Positions 16,673-24,762 are shown, counted from the stretch's first letter. The stretch is 36,752 nt of DNA from Pseudolabrys sp. (GCA_029945495.1 JAQSCR010000271.1:1-36752); one strand, 5' to 3'. The notes: a model not told the origin generated them from the letters alone. Made by a program: numbers and translations.

Positions 16673-16702
16673 TTGAGATAAGGCGCCGCCACAGGGTATT
16701 GT
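16673..16702 (+). promoter_or_regulatory. Predicted sigma70-type promoter of the feruloyl-CoA synthase operon
   Basis: TTGAGA (16673-16678) and TATTGT (16697-16702) with an 18-bp spacer. The -10 is the first part of the palindromic operator that follows, so a bound repressor would cover the promoter. Predicted by eye only. Confidence 0.4.
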
Positions 16703-16719
16703 TGTCCAGGACAACAATA
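16697..16719. promoter_or_regulatory. 23-bp perfect palindrome, probable operator of the fcs operon
   Basis: Arms TATTGTTGTCC and GGACAACAATA are exact reverse complements around a single A (16708). There is no T run, so it is not a terminator. It ends 17 nt before the ATG of the first feruloyl-CoA synthase. MarR-type repressors of hydroxycinnamate genes bind such sites and release with the CoA thioester. Its sequence differs from the palindrome at the marR gene in this window, so another regulator may bind here. Confidence 0.75.
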
Positions 16720-16736
16720 ATAGATTTTGGGAAGAA

Positions 16737-18608
16737 ATGCCGCTACCGACACGCATGACCCGACCCGCCGCCGCGCCGCTCCGCGCAGTACGGCTGGGCG
16801 CGCTCGACGCCGTGCTCGACCGGCGCGCCGACGGCACGATCTATATCCGCACCTCGCAGGCGCTCGGCCGCTATCGCGACAGGGTGAGCGAGCCGCTCGA
16901 CTATTGGGCCAAGGCCGCGCCCGACCGCGTGTTCCTGGCGCAGCGCGACCCACAGGACCGATGGCGCACGATGAGCTATGCCGAGACGCGCGACGCGGTG
17001 GCGCGCATCGGCGCCTCGCTGCTGCGGCGCGGGCTTTCTCCCGAGCGGCCAATCGTTGTCTTGTCCGGCAACAGCATCGAGCATGCGCTGCTGGCGCTCG
17101 CCGCGATGGTCGTCGGCATTCCCTATGCGCCGGTGTCGCCGGCCTATTCGCTGATGTCGAGCGACTTCGGCAAGCTGCGCATGATTATCGATCTGCTGAC
17201 GCCCGGCCTGGTCTTCGCCGGCGACGGCAACGCCTTCGGCAAGGCGATCGCCGCTTGCGTGCCGGACGAGATTGAACTTGTCGTGACGCAAAATCCGCCG
17301 GCCGGGCGCAAGACGACCCTGTTCGCCGACCTACTTGGCGATGAAGATGCCGCCGGTGTCGCCGCCGCGCACAGCGACGTGACACCGACAACAATCGCCA
17401 AATTCCTGTTCACCTCCGGTTCGACTGGCACGCCGAAAGCGGTGATCAACACGCACCGCATGCTGTGCTCGAACCAGGCCATGCTGGCGCACGGCTTCCC
17501 GTTCGTCAAAGACGAACCGCCGGTCGTGGTCGACTGGCTGCCCTGGAGCCACACCTTCGGCAGCAACCACAACTTCAATCTGGTGCTGATGAACGGCGGC
17601 TCGCTCTATATCGACGACGGCAATCCGACACCGCCGGGCGCGCCGAAGACCGCGCGCAACCTGCGCGACATCGCGCCGACGATCTATTTCAACGTGCCGA
17701 AAGGCTACGAGGCGCTGGTGCCTTTTCTGCGGGACGACGCGGTGTTGCGCAAAAACTTCTTCAGCCGCCTGAACGTGCTGTTCTACGCCGGCGCCGGCAT
17801 TAGCCGGTCGGTGCGGGACGACCTGACAGCGCTCGCGGTGGAGACGACGGGCGAGCGAATTATCTTTCTGTCGTCGCTCGGGTCGACGGAAACCGCGCCG
17901 GCGGCGCTGGTCTGCACCTGGGATTTCGACAGCCCCGGCAATATCGGACTGCCTTTCCCGGGTGTCGAGCTCAAGCTGGTGCCGAACAGCGGCAAGCTGG
18001 AAGCGCGCCTGCGCGGTCCGCACATCACGCCCGGCTACTGGCGGCAGGAGCACCACACGCGCGACGCCTTCGATGCCGAGGGCTTCTACAAGCTCGGCGA
18101 CGCGTTGAAATTCGCCGACCCCGACGATCCGGGCAAAGGCCTGCTGTTCGACGGCCGCATCGCCGAGGACTTCAAGCTGTCGACCGGCACCTGGGTCAGC
18201 GTCGGGCCGTTGCGCGCGCGCTTCATCGATTTTTTCGCGCCGCTGGTGCGCGACGTGGTGTTTGCCGGCGCCGACCGCGACGATATCGGCGCGCTGGTGT
18301 TCCCCGACATCGAAGCCTGCCGCACGCTGGCCGGGTTCGACGCCAAGGCGACGGCCGACGCGATTGTCGACGCCCCGGCGGTGCGCGCCAAATTCGCCGA
18401 GCTGCTGCGCGCCTTTGCCGCCGGTCAGGGATCGTCGATGCGGGTGATGCGGCTGACCCTGATGGCCGAGCCGCCGTCGCTCGACAAGGCCGAGATGACA
18501 GATAAAGGCTCGATCAACCAGCGCGCCGTGCTGGCCAGCCGCGCCGCGCTCGCCGCACAGCTTTATGCCGAACCAGTGCCCGAAACCGTGATTGCGATGT
18601 CGCCATGA
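16737..18608 (+). CDS. Feruloyl-CoA synthase-like AMP-forming ligase, paralogue 1
   Basis: 623 aa, the size of Fcs-type feruloyl-CoA synthases. ATP-binding P-loop TSGSTGTPK at residues 226-234, adenylate motif LGSTETAP near 383, YKLGDALKF, and the Fcs-specific ending KAEMTDKGSINQRAVL that carries the C-terminal lysine. It activates a hydroxycinnamate (ferulate, p-coumarate, caffeate or sinapate) with ATP and CoA. The pocket segment DWLPWSHTFGSNHNFNLVL differs from the second copy. Start ATG 16737 with GGGAAG upstream; ATG 16755 is an alternative. First gene of a five-gene operon; its stop overlaps the next start (ATGA). It is not the ADP-forming FerA type found in Sphingobium. Confidence 0.88.
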   Translation: MPLPTRMTRPAAAPLRAVRLGALDAVLDRRADGTIYIRTSQALGRYRDRVSEPLDYWAKAAPDRVFLAQRDPQDRWRTMSYAETRDAVARIGASLLRRGLSPERPIVVLSGNSIEHALLALAAMVVGIPYAPVSPAYSLMSSDFGKLRMIIDLLTPGLVFAGDGNAFGKAIAACVPDEIELVVTQNPPAGRKTTLFADLLGDEDAAGVAAAHSDVTPTTIAKFLFTSGSTGTPKAVINTHRMLCSNQAMLAHGFPFVKDEPPVVVDWLPWSHTFGSNHNFNLVLMNGGSLYIDDGNPTPPGAPKTARNLRDIAPTIYFNVPKGYEALVPFLRDDAVLRKNFFSRLNVLFYAGAGISRSVRDDLTALAVETTGERIIFLSSLGSTETAPAALVCTWDFDSPGNIGLPFPGVELKLVPNSGKLEARLRGPHITPGYWRQEHHTRDAFDAEGFYKLGDALKFADPDDPGKGLLFDGRIAEDFKLSTGTWVSVGPLRARFIDFFAPLVRDVVFAGADRDDIGALVFPDIEACRTLAGFDAKATADAIVDAPAVRAKFAELLRAFAAGQGSSMRVMRLTLMAEPPSLDKAEMTDKGSINQRAVLASRAALAAQLYAEPVPETVIAMSP

Positions 18609-20476
18609 ATGCCGAGCCCGCCCGCCCAATCCCGAGCGACCCCGCGCCGCTGCGGCCGGTGACGCTTGGGGTCCAGGATGTGATCGTCGAGAAGCGCGCC
18701 GACGGCAGCATGTTGCTGCGTTCGCCGCAGGTGCTCGGGCCTTACCCGGCCAAGATCACGGAACGGCTGGTCTATTGGGCGAAACACGCGCCCGACCGCG
18801 CGCTGTTCGCGCAGCGCGATGCGACCGGCGCGTGGCGCACGGTCACCTACGCGCAGGCGCTGCAACAGGCGCGCGCCATCGGCGAGGCGCTGCTTACGCG
18901 TAATCTTTCGGCCGAGCGGCCGATTGCCATCCTGTCCGGCAACGATATCGAACACGCGCTGCTGGCGCTCGGCGCGCTCTATGCCGGCATTCCACACGCA
19001 CCGATCTCGCCGGCCTACTCGCTGGTGTCCAACGACCTGGCGCGACTGCGCTCTATTTTCGAACTGATCACGCCGGGACTGGTATTCGCCGCCGACGGCA
19101 ATGCTTTTGGACGCGCCATTCAATCCGTCGTGCCGGCCGACGTCGACGTCGTGCTGACGCGCAATCCGACGCAAGGGCGCGCCGCCATTCCATTCGACAA
19201 GCTTGGCGTCACCCCGACGGCGGCGATCGACGCCGCGCATGACGCGGTCGGCCCCGACACGATTGCGAAATTCCTGTTCACCTCCGGTTCGACCGGCGTG
19301 CCGAAATGCGTCATCAACACCCAGCGCATGTGGTGCGCCAACCAGGTGATGCTGCAGCATAGCCTTCCCTATTTCGCTGAAGAGCCGCCAGTGATCGTCG
19401 ACTGGGCGCCGTGGCACCACACAGCCGGCGGCAACCACAATGTCGGTCTCGTGCTCCATAATGGCGGCACGTTCTACATCGACTACGGCAAGCCGCTGCC
19501 GGGCGCCATCGAAGAAACCGTGCGCAACCTGCGTGAGATCGCGCCGACCTGGTACTTCAACGTGCCGAAGGGATTCGAGGCGCTGCTGCCCTATCTGCGT
19601 AGCGACGAGCAGCTGCGCAAGAACTTCTTCAGCCGCGTCAAAATGCTGTGGTTTGCCGGCGCGGCCTTGGCGCAGCACGTGTTCGACGAAATCCAGGAAC
19701 TGGCTGTGCAGGCCTGCGGCGAGCGCATTCTGTTCTCGACCGGCTTCGGCTCGACCGAGACGGCGCCAGAAGCGCTGGCGCGCACCTGGCCGACGGAGAA
19801 CGCCGCCAATATGGGGCTGCCAACCGCCGGAATGGAGCTGAAACTGGTGCCGAACGAAGGCAAGCTGGAGGCGCGCGTGCGCGGCCCCAACATCACGCCC
19901 GGCTACTGGCGGCAGCCGGAATACACCGCGCAGGCTTTCGACGAAGAAGGCTTCTACAAGCTCGGCGACGCCTTCAAGTTCGCCGACCCGAACGATCCGA
20001 AGCAGGGTCTTTTATTCGACGGCCGCACGGCCGAGAATTTCAAGCTCGCCACCGGCACCTGGGTGCATGTCGGCCCGCTGCGCGCGCAGTTCGTCGATGC
20101 CTTCGCGCCTTATGTGCGCGACGTCGTCATCGCCGGCGAAGGTTGCGACGACATCGCCGTTCTGGTGTTCCCGCATATCGATGCCTGCCAAGCTCTTTGC
20201 CCGGACCTTCCCGCCGATGCCGCGCCGGAGCGCGTCGTCGAGGACGCCCGCGTGTGCGCACACTTCACGATGCTCCTGGAAAAGATGGCACGCACCAGCA
20301 CCGGCTCGTCGACCAAAATCTGCCGCGCGCTGCTGATGGCCGAGCCACCGTCGATGGACAAAGGCGAGATGACCGACAAGGGATCGATCAACCAGCGCGC
20401 CGTGCTGCGCGATCGTGCAGCGTTAGTGGATGAAGTTTACGCCGACGCGCCCTCGCCGCGCGTCATTCGAATCTAA
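18605..20476 (+). CDS. Feruloyl-CoA synthase-like AMP-forming ligase, paralogue 2
   Basis: 623 aa, same length as the first copy and colinear with it. P-loop TSGSTGVPK again at 226-234, GFGSTETAPEAL, and the KGEMTDKGSINQRAVL ending. The substrate-side segment is DWAPWHHTAGGNHNVGLVL, against WLPWSHTFGSNHNFN in copy 1: S to H, F to A and S to G changes that could alter the ring pocket. The two copies arose by tandem duplication and are translationally coupled by a 4-base ATGA overlap. Retention of both suggests different aryl substrates, for instance ferulate versus p-coumarate or sinapate. Cytosolic. Confidence 0.88.
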   Translation: MNAEPARPIPSDPAPLRPVTLGVQDVIVEKRADGSMLLRSPQVLGPYPAKITERLVYWAKHAPDRALFAQRDATGAWRTVTYAQALQQARAIGEALLTRNLSAERPIAILSGNDIEHALLALGALYAGIPHAPISPAYSLVSNDLARLRSIFELITPGLVFAADGNAFGRAIQSVVPADVDVVLTRNPTQGRAAIPFDKLGVTPTAAIDAAHDAVGPDTIAKFLFTSGSTGVPKCVINTQRMWCANQVMLQHSLPYFAEEPPVIVDWAPWHHTAGGNHNVGLVLHNGGTFYIDYGKPLPGAIEETVRNLREIAPTWYFNVPKGFEALLPYLRSDEQLRKNFFSRVKMLWFAGAALAQHVFDEIQELAVQACGERILFSTGFGSTETAPEALARTWPTENAANMGLPTAGMELKLVPNEGKLEARVRGPNITPGYWRQPEYTAQAFDEEGFYKLGDAFKFADPNDPKQGLLFDGRTAENFKLATGTWVHVGPLRAQFVDAFAPYVRDVVIAGEGCDDIAVLVFPHIDACQALCPDLPADAAPERVVEDARVCAHFTMLLEKMARTSTGSSTKICRALLMAEPPSMDKGEMTDKGSINQRAVLRDRAALVDEVYADAPSPRVIRI

Positions 20477-20487
20477 GGAGTGATGCC

Positions 20488-21735
20488 GTGACGATTGCGA
20501 AACAGAATGGTTTGGCCGCGACCTTCAGCGACGCCTGGCTGATCGACGGCGCCCGCACGCCTTTTGTCGATTACAATGGCGGGCTTGCATTGGTGTCGCC
20601 GATCGATCTCGGTATCAAGGCGGCGCGCGCCGCATTTGCCAAAAGCGGCGCGGCGCCGGAAGACGTCGGCACCGTGATCGCCGGCAACATGGCGCAGGCG
20701 AGCTTCGACGCCTACATGCTGCCGCGCCATATCGGGCTCTACTCGGGCGTGCCGCAGCAAACGCCGGCGCATCTGGTGCAGCGGGTCTGCGGCACCGGCA
20801 TCGAGGTGCTGGCGCAAGCCGCCGACGCGGTGTCGCTGCAGCGCGCCGAACTGGCGTTGTGCGTCGGCACCGAGAGCATGAGCCGCAATCCGGTTGCGTC
20901 CTATACCAGCCGCGGCGGATTCCGCATGGGCCAGGTCGAGTTCAAGGACTTCTTGTGGGAGGCGCTGCTTGATCCGTCCTGCGGCATCGGCATGGGCGAC
21001 ACTGCCGAGAACCTGGCGCGGCAATACCAGATCACACGGCCCGAGGTCGACGCCTTTGCCGTGCGTTCGTTCGCCCGCGCGCTTCATGCGCAGCAGAGCG
21101 GATTCCTGGCCGGCGAAATCGTGCCGGTCGCCACCGAGCGCTTTGCCGTCGACGGCCTGAAAGACCGCGGCATCCGCATCAAGGACGGGATTTCCGCTGA
21201 CAGCCACGTTCGCGTCTCGACCGAGGAGCAACTGGCCAAGATCAAGCCGGCCTTCGGCGGCGTGCAGACCGGCGGCAATTCCTCGGCCATCGTCGACGGC
21301 GCGGCGGCCGTCCTGGTCGGCAGCGCCGACTACGCCCGCAAGCTCGGCAAGCCGCCACTGGCGCGTATTGTCGCAAGCGCCGCCATCGGCGTGCGGCCGG
21401 ACATCATGGGCATCGGCCCGGTGCCGGCGATCAAGGCGGTGCTGCAGCGCGCCGGCGTGAAGCTCGACGACGTCGGCCGCTTCGAAATCAACGAGGCCTT
21501 CGGCGCCCAGGTGATGGCCTGCGCGCGCGAACTCGAGCTCGACGAAGACAAGCTCAACATCAATGGCGGCGCCATCGCCATCGGCCATCCGTTAGGCGCC
21601 ACGGGTATTCGCCTGAGTCTTACGCTCGCGCGCGAGCTGAAAGCCGCGAACCTGCGCTATGGCATCGCTTCCGCGTGTATCGGCGGCGGCCAGGGCATCG
21701 CTTTGCTGATTGAAAATCCGGTGTTCAACGGATAA
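20488..21735 (+). CDS. 3-ketoacyl-CoA thiolase
   Basis: 415 aa thiolase. Nucleophile Cys101 in VQRVCGTGIE, then NINGGAIAIGHPLGATG and SACIGGGQG with the His and second Cys. Start is GTG 20488: AAGGAG lies 7 nt upstream, and the nearby ATG at 20482 is followed at once by a stop. Following two hydroxycinnamoyl-CoA ligases and preceding a 3-hydroxyacyl-CoA dehydrogenase, the likely reaction is CoA-dependent cleavage of an aryl-3-oxopropanoyl-CoA to acetyl-CoA and vanilloyl-CoA or 4-hydroxybenzoyl-CoA. It differs widely from PcaF in the region after the Cys. A generic acetoacetyl-CoA thiolase is the alternative. Confidence 0.85.
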   Translation: MTIAKQNGLAATFSDAWLIDGARTPFVDYNGGLALVSPIDLGIKAARAAFAKSGAAPEDVGTVIAGNMAQASFDAYMLPRHIGLYSGVPQQTPAHLVQRVCGTGIEVLAQAADAVSLQRAELALCVGTESMSRNPVASYTSRGGFRMGQVEFKDFLWEALLDPSCGIGMGDTAENLARQYQITRPEVDAFAVRSFARALHAQQSGFLAGEIVPVATERFAVDGLKDRGIRIKDGISADSHVRVSTEEQLAKIKPAFGGVQTGGNSSAIVDGAAAVLVGSADYARKLGKPPLARIVASAAIGVRPDIMGIGPVPAIKAVLQRAGVKLDDVGRFEINEAFGAQVMACARELELDEDKLNINGGAIAIGHPLGATGIRLSLTLARELKAANLRYGIASACIGGGQGIALLIENPVFNG

Positions 21736-21741
21736 TCCCGA

Positions 21742-21783
21742 AGCATAATTCCGACCAGCGGCAGGCGCCTTTCGGATAAGGTC
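21742..21783. repeat. Possible degenerate REP-like element
   Basis: GCATAATTCCGA near the left end and TTTCGGATAAGGTC near the right end resemble the outer segments of the Rhizobiales palindrome seen complete at 10834-10882, with a diverged centre. It sits in the 71-nt gap before the dehydrogenase gene. The resemblance is partial. Confidence 0.3.
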
Positions 21784-21806
21784 GACCGCAAACAAGGAAT
21801 CGAGTG

Positions 21807-22568
21807 ATGGAAATCAAGGGACAGGCGGCCATCGTCACCGGCGGCGCATCGGGTCTGGGCGCCGCGACCGCGCGCGCACTGGCGGCGGCCGGCGCCAAGG
21901 TAGCGGTGTTCGATCTCAACGAGGCGGGCGCTGCCGGCGTCGCCAAGGATATCGGCGGTATCGCGGTTGCCTGCGACGTCGCCTCAAGCGACGGCGCCAA
22001 GGCGGGAATTGAAAAAGCCAAGGCCGCGCATGGCGCGGCCCGCGTTCTGGTCAATTGCGCCGGCATCGGCACAGCCAAGCGCATCGTCGGGCGCGACGGC
22101 CCGATGCCGCTGGAAGATTTCGAGCGTGTCATCCGCATCAATCTAATCGGCTCCTTCAACATGATGCGGCTCGTCGCCGCCGATATGCAGACCGTCGAAC
22201 CGTTCGCCGACGGCGAGCGCGGCGTCATCGTCTCGACCGCCTCGGTTGCCGCGTTTGAAGGCCAGATCGGCCAGTCGGCTTACTCCTCTTCCAAGGGCGG
22301 CGTCGCCGCGCTGACCCTGCCGGCGGCGCGCGAATTCGCGCAGTTCGGTATCCGCGTGCTGGCGATCGCGCCCGGCATTTTCGCCACGCCGATGCTGACC
22401 GGTCTGCCGCAGGAAAGTCAGGATTCGCTCGGCGCCTCGGTGCCGTTCCCCAAGCGCCTCGGCCGGCCGAGCGAATACGCCGCGCTGGTGCTGCACTGCG
22501 TCCACAATGGCTATCTCAACGGCGAGGTGATCCGCCTCGACGGCGCGCTGCGCATGGCGCCGCGATAG
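21807..22568 (+). CDS. Short-chain 3-hydroxyacyl-CoA dehydrogenase (HSD10-like)
   Basis: 253 aa SDR. NAD-binding TGGASGLG at 11-18, NCAGIG near 83, catalytic Ser around 144-146, Y159 and K163 (SAYSSSKGG), and the LAIAPGIFATPML segment typical of type-II 3-hydroxyacyl-CoA dehydrogenases (HSD17B10 group). It would oxidise the 3-hydroxy-3-arylpropanoyl-CoA made by the hydratase to the 3-oxo thioester, the substrate of the thiolase just upstream. ATG 21807 was chosen, with AAGGA nine bases before it; a GTG one codon earlier is less likely. Nine nt separate it from the thioesterase gene. Confidence 0.88.
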   Translation: MEIKGQAAIVTGGASGLGAATARALAAAGAKVAVFDLNEAGAAGVAKDIGGIAVACDVASSDGAKAGIEKAKAAHGAARVLVNCAGIGTAKRIVGRDGPMPLEDFERVIRINLIGSFNMMRLVAADMQTVEPFADGERGVIVSTASVAAFEGQIGQSAYSSSKGGVAALTLPAAREFAQFGIRVLAIAPGIFATPMLTGLPQESQDSLGASVPFPKRLGRPSEYAALVLHCVHNGYLNGEVIRLDGALRMAPR

Positions 22569-22576
22569 GCCGCACG

Positions 22577-22993
22577 ATGTCCACGCTCAGCAACAGCCGC
22601 GCCGTCCGCATCGAATGGGGCAACTGCGACCCGGCCGGTATTATTTTCTTTCCGAACTATTTCCGGATATTCGACCACTCGACGGCGATGCTGTTCGAGA
22701 CCGTGCTCGGCATGACCAAATTCGAGATGTTCAAGCGGCTGGAATTCACCGGCTGGCCGCTGGTGCGCACGCAGGCGAAGTTCATCAAGCCGACGCGCTT
22801 CGGCGACGACGTGATGGTGGACAGCACGATCGCCTTCGGCCGCTCCAGCTTCGAGGTCGAACACAAGCTTACTCTCGACGGCGAGCTCTGCGCCGAATGC
22901 TCGGAGAAGCGGGTGTGGACCGTGCGCGACGCCGACGGGCGGCTACGGTCGCACCCGGTACCCGACGCGGTGCTGGCGAAGTTCACGGCGTAG
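22577..22993 (+). CDS. 4-hydroxybenzoyl-CoA thioesterase-like hot-dog protein
   Basis: 138 aa single hot-dog domain of the 4HBT family. The family active-site motif is clear: EWGNCDPAGIIFFPNYFRIF, with D18 matching the catalytic Asp of Pseudomonas 4HBA-CoA thioesterase. It hydrolyses aroyl-CoA thioesters. At the end of the ligase-thiolase-dehydrogenase operon it would release vanillate or 4-hydroxybenzoate from the aroyl-CoA formed by thiolysis, feeding the O-demethylase and the pca genes. Last gene of the operon; it ends 23 nt before the convergent marR stop. No terminator was recognised between them. Confidence 0.9.
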   Translation: MSTLSNSRAVRIEWGNCDPAGIIFFPNYFRIFDHSTAMLFETVLGMTKFEMFKRLEFTGWPLVRTQAKFIKPTRFGDDVMVDSTIAFGRSSFEVEHKLTLDGELCAECSEKRVWTVRDADGRLRSHPVPDAVLAKFTA

Positions 22994-23016
22994 TCGCCGC
23001 GCCCGGGACACGGGCC

Positions 23017-23616
23017 TCACTCAAATCCGGCAGCCAGCCTCTTCAATATCTCGAGAAACCGCTTGCGGTCGCGCAGCCCGATGATCTTGTCGAGATTGCG
23101 CTCATGCCGGCGCGCGCAACGCATCATCGTCGCCAGAGTCTGCTTCCCGTCGCGGGTCACATTTAGGCAATAGGCGCGGCGGTCGTGATTGAGCCGCTTG
23201 CGCTCGACCAGACCGCGCCGCACCAGATCCTCGACGACCGGGGTCAGGCTCGACTTGTCGCGGCCAGCGGCCTGGCTGAGTTCGGTCTGGCTTATGCCGG
23301 GGTTGCGCGCGATCAGGGTCAAGGTTGCGAACCGGCCCGGACTTTCGCCGATCTCCTGTGACAGGCGCGAGAAGGCCTGGAACGTCGCCTCCTGCGCCAT
23401 GCGCAGATTAAAACCGATCCAGGTCGCCAGCGGACCGAAATTGATCGATTCGACGCTGGCCGTCCCGTTCTTGCCGCGCCGCACTCGGCTGCCGCCATTC
23501 CCACGCTTTACGCCCACCTTCTTCACGGCCAGTTCCTTCGCAGCCAAAACCTTCGCTCCCAGATCCTTCGCAGCCACGTCGTCGCTCCCTGCCGGCCGCG
23601 CACGGCGGTCAAGCAT
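23017..23616 (-). CDS. MarR-family transcriptional regulator
   Basis: 199 aa from ATG 23616; a TTG at 23631 in the same frame is less likely. Residues about 60-199 form a MarR winged helix: FATLTLIARNPGISQTELSQ, DKSSLTPVVEDLVRRGLVER, and the wing LNHDRRAYCLNVT. The first 50 residues are a Lys/Ala-rich extension with AAKDL-GAKVL-AAKEL-AVKKV repeats, unusual for the family. It is divergent from the TRAP transporter operon, and an imperfect 24-bp palindrome overlaps its start codon, which points to autoregulation and control of the transporter. MarR repressors such as FerC and CouR respond to hydroxycinnamoyl-CoA; the same ligand is a reasonable guess here. Confidence 0.88.
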   Translation of the reverse strand: MLDRRARPAGSDDVAAKDLGAKVLAAKELAVKKVGVKRGNGGSRVRRGKNGTASVESINFGPLATWIGFNLRMAQEATFQAFSRLSQEIGESPGRFATLTLIARNPGISQTELSQAAGRDKSSLTPVVEDLVRRGLVERKRLNHDRRAYCLNVTRDGKQTLATMMRCARRHERNLDKIIGLRDRKRFLEILKRLAAGFE

Positions 23617-23638
23617 ATAGTTTGATACCAAACCATAT
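23615..23638. promoter_or_regulatory. Imperfect 24-bp palindrome, probable MarR operator
   Basis: Symmetric ATAT ends and GTTTG / CAAAC inner arms around the centre; 20 of 24 positions match the reverse complement. It overlaps the first bases of the marR start codon and lies in the marR-dctP divergent region. MarR dimers bind sites of this size. Confidence 0.65.
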
Positions 23639-23693
23639 ACTGCCCTTTACAAGCGCGACAACATGCGGCTGAATAATAAAAAAGTTGGCTTTG

Positions 23694-23714
23694 CAACCAA
23701 CCAACCAACCAACC
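23694..23714 (+). repeat. Tetranucleotide repeat (CAAC)5 in the dctP leader
   Basis: Five full CAAC units plus one base, ending directly before the ribosome binding site GAGGGAGATAAC of the TRAP binding-protein gene. It is in a non-coding position between the presumed promoter and the RBS. A short GTTGGCTTTGCAAC hairpin (23684-23697) overlaps its start. Confidence 0.85.
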
Positions 23715-23727
23715 AGAGGGAGATAAC

Positions 23728-24762
23728 ATGAAAGCCCGTCTCGCCGCCTGCGTTTCCGCGCTCGCCGTCGCCGGCCTGCTCTGCGGAACCACCGCTGCAT
23801 TCGCCCAGGACAAGACCTTTGAACTCAAGCTGTCGCATTGGGTGCCGCCATCGCATCCGCTGCAGAAGGCGCTCGAGGAATGGGGCGCTTCGGTCGAGAA
23901 GGATTCCGGCGGCACCATCAAATACAAGGTCTATCCATCCCAGCAGCTCGGCAAGGCCTTCGACCATTACGACATGGCCCGCGACGGCATCGCCGATCTG
24001 ACCTACATCAACCCCGGCTATCAGCCCGGCCGCTTCCCGATCATCGCCGCCGGCGAATTGCCGTTCCTGGTTTCCAACGCCAAGGGCGGCTCGCAGGCGC
24101 TCGATGCCTGGTACCGCGCCTACGCCGACAAGGAGATGAAGGACGTCAAGTTCTGCCTCGCCTTCGTGCACGATCCCGGCACGTTCCATTCCAAGTCCAA
24201 GAAGATCGTCACGCCCGCCGACATCAAGGGCATGAAGATCCGCCCGGCTCACGCCACCATGGCGACCTGGATCACTCAGCTCGGCGGCACCAATGTGCAG
24301 TCGAGTGCGCCGGAAGTGCGCGACATCCTGGACAAGGGCGTGGCCGACGCGGTGACCTTCCCGTGGGGCTCGATCCCGCTGTTCGGCATCGACAAGGTGA
24401 CCAAGTATCACATGAACGCGCCGCTCTATGTGACCACCTTCGCCTTCGTCTTCAACAAAGACAAATACAATCAGATGTCGGCGGCGCAGAAGAAGGTGAT
24501 CGACAATCACTGCACCAATGAATGGGCGTTGAAGGTCGCCGGTCCCTGGGCCGACTTCGAGCATAACGGCATCGCCAAGCTGAAGGCCGAGGCCGGCCAC
24601 GAAGTTTACGACCTCACCCCGGCCCAACTCGCCGACTGGAAGAAATCGGCCGAGCCGTTGCAGAAGACCTGGGCCGACAACGTGAAGAAGGCCGGAGGCG
24701 ATCCTGACGCGGCGATGGGTGCGCTGAAGGCCGAACTGACCAAGTTTAAAGCGGCCTATTAA
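23728..24762 (+). CDS. dctP: TRAP transporter substrate-binding protein (DctP family)
   Basis: 344 aa. Signal peptide of about 26 residues ending AAFA-Q, then a DctP/TAXI-type periplasmic binding fold: LKLSHWVPPSHPLQKALEEW, YPSQQLGKAFDHYDMARDG, and GMKIRPAHATMATW with R172, the arginine that usually binds the ligand carboxylate. Context suggests it binds a hydroxycinnamate or another aryl carboxylate, like TarP of Rhodopseudomonas palustris. It is the first gene of the transporter operon, divergent from marR, with a good ribosome site (GAGGGAGATAAC) after the CAAC repeat. Its TAA stop overlaps the next ATG by one base. Confidence 0.92.
   Translation: MKARLAACVSALAVAGLLCGTTAAFAQDKTFELKLSHWVPPSHPLQKALEEWGASVEKDSGGTIKYKVYPSQQLGKAFDHYDMARDGIADLTYINPGYQPGRFPIIAAGELPFLVSNAKGGSQALDAWYRAYADKEMKDVKFCLAFVHDPGTFHSKSKKIVTPADIKGMKIRPAHATMATWITQLGGTNVQSSAPEVRDILDKGVADAVTFPWGSIPLFGIDKVTKYHMNAPLYVTTFAFVFNKDKYNQMSAAQKKVIDNHCTNEWALKVAGPWADFEHNGIAKLKAEAGHEVYDLTPAQLADWKKSAEPLQKTWADNVKKAGGDPDAAMGALKAELTKFKAAY

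Noticed and set aside
16618..17052. Upstream in-frame extension of the secreted FG-GAP-like gene
   Set aside because: It overlaps the feruloyl-CoA synthase gene and its operator. The signal peptide at ATG 16617 fixes the start.
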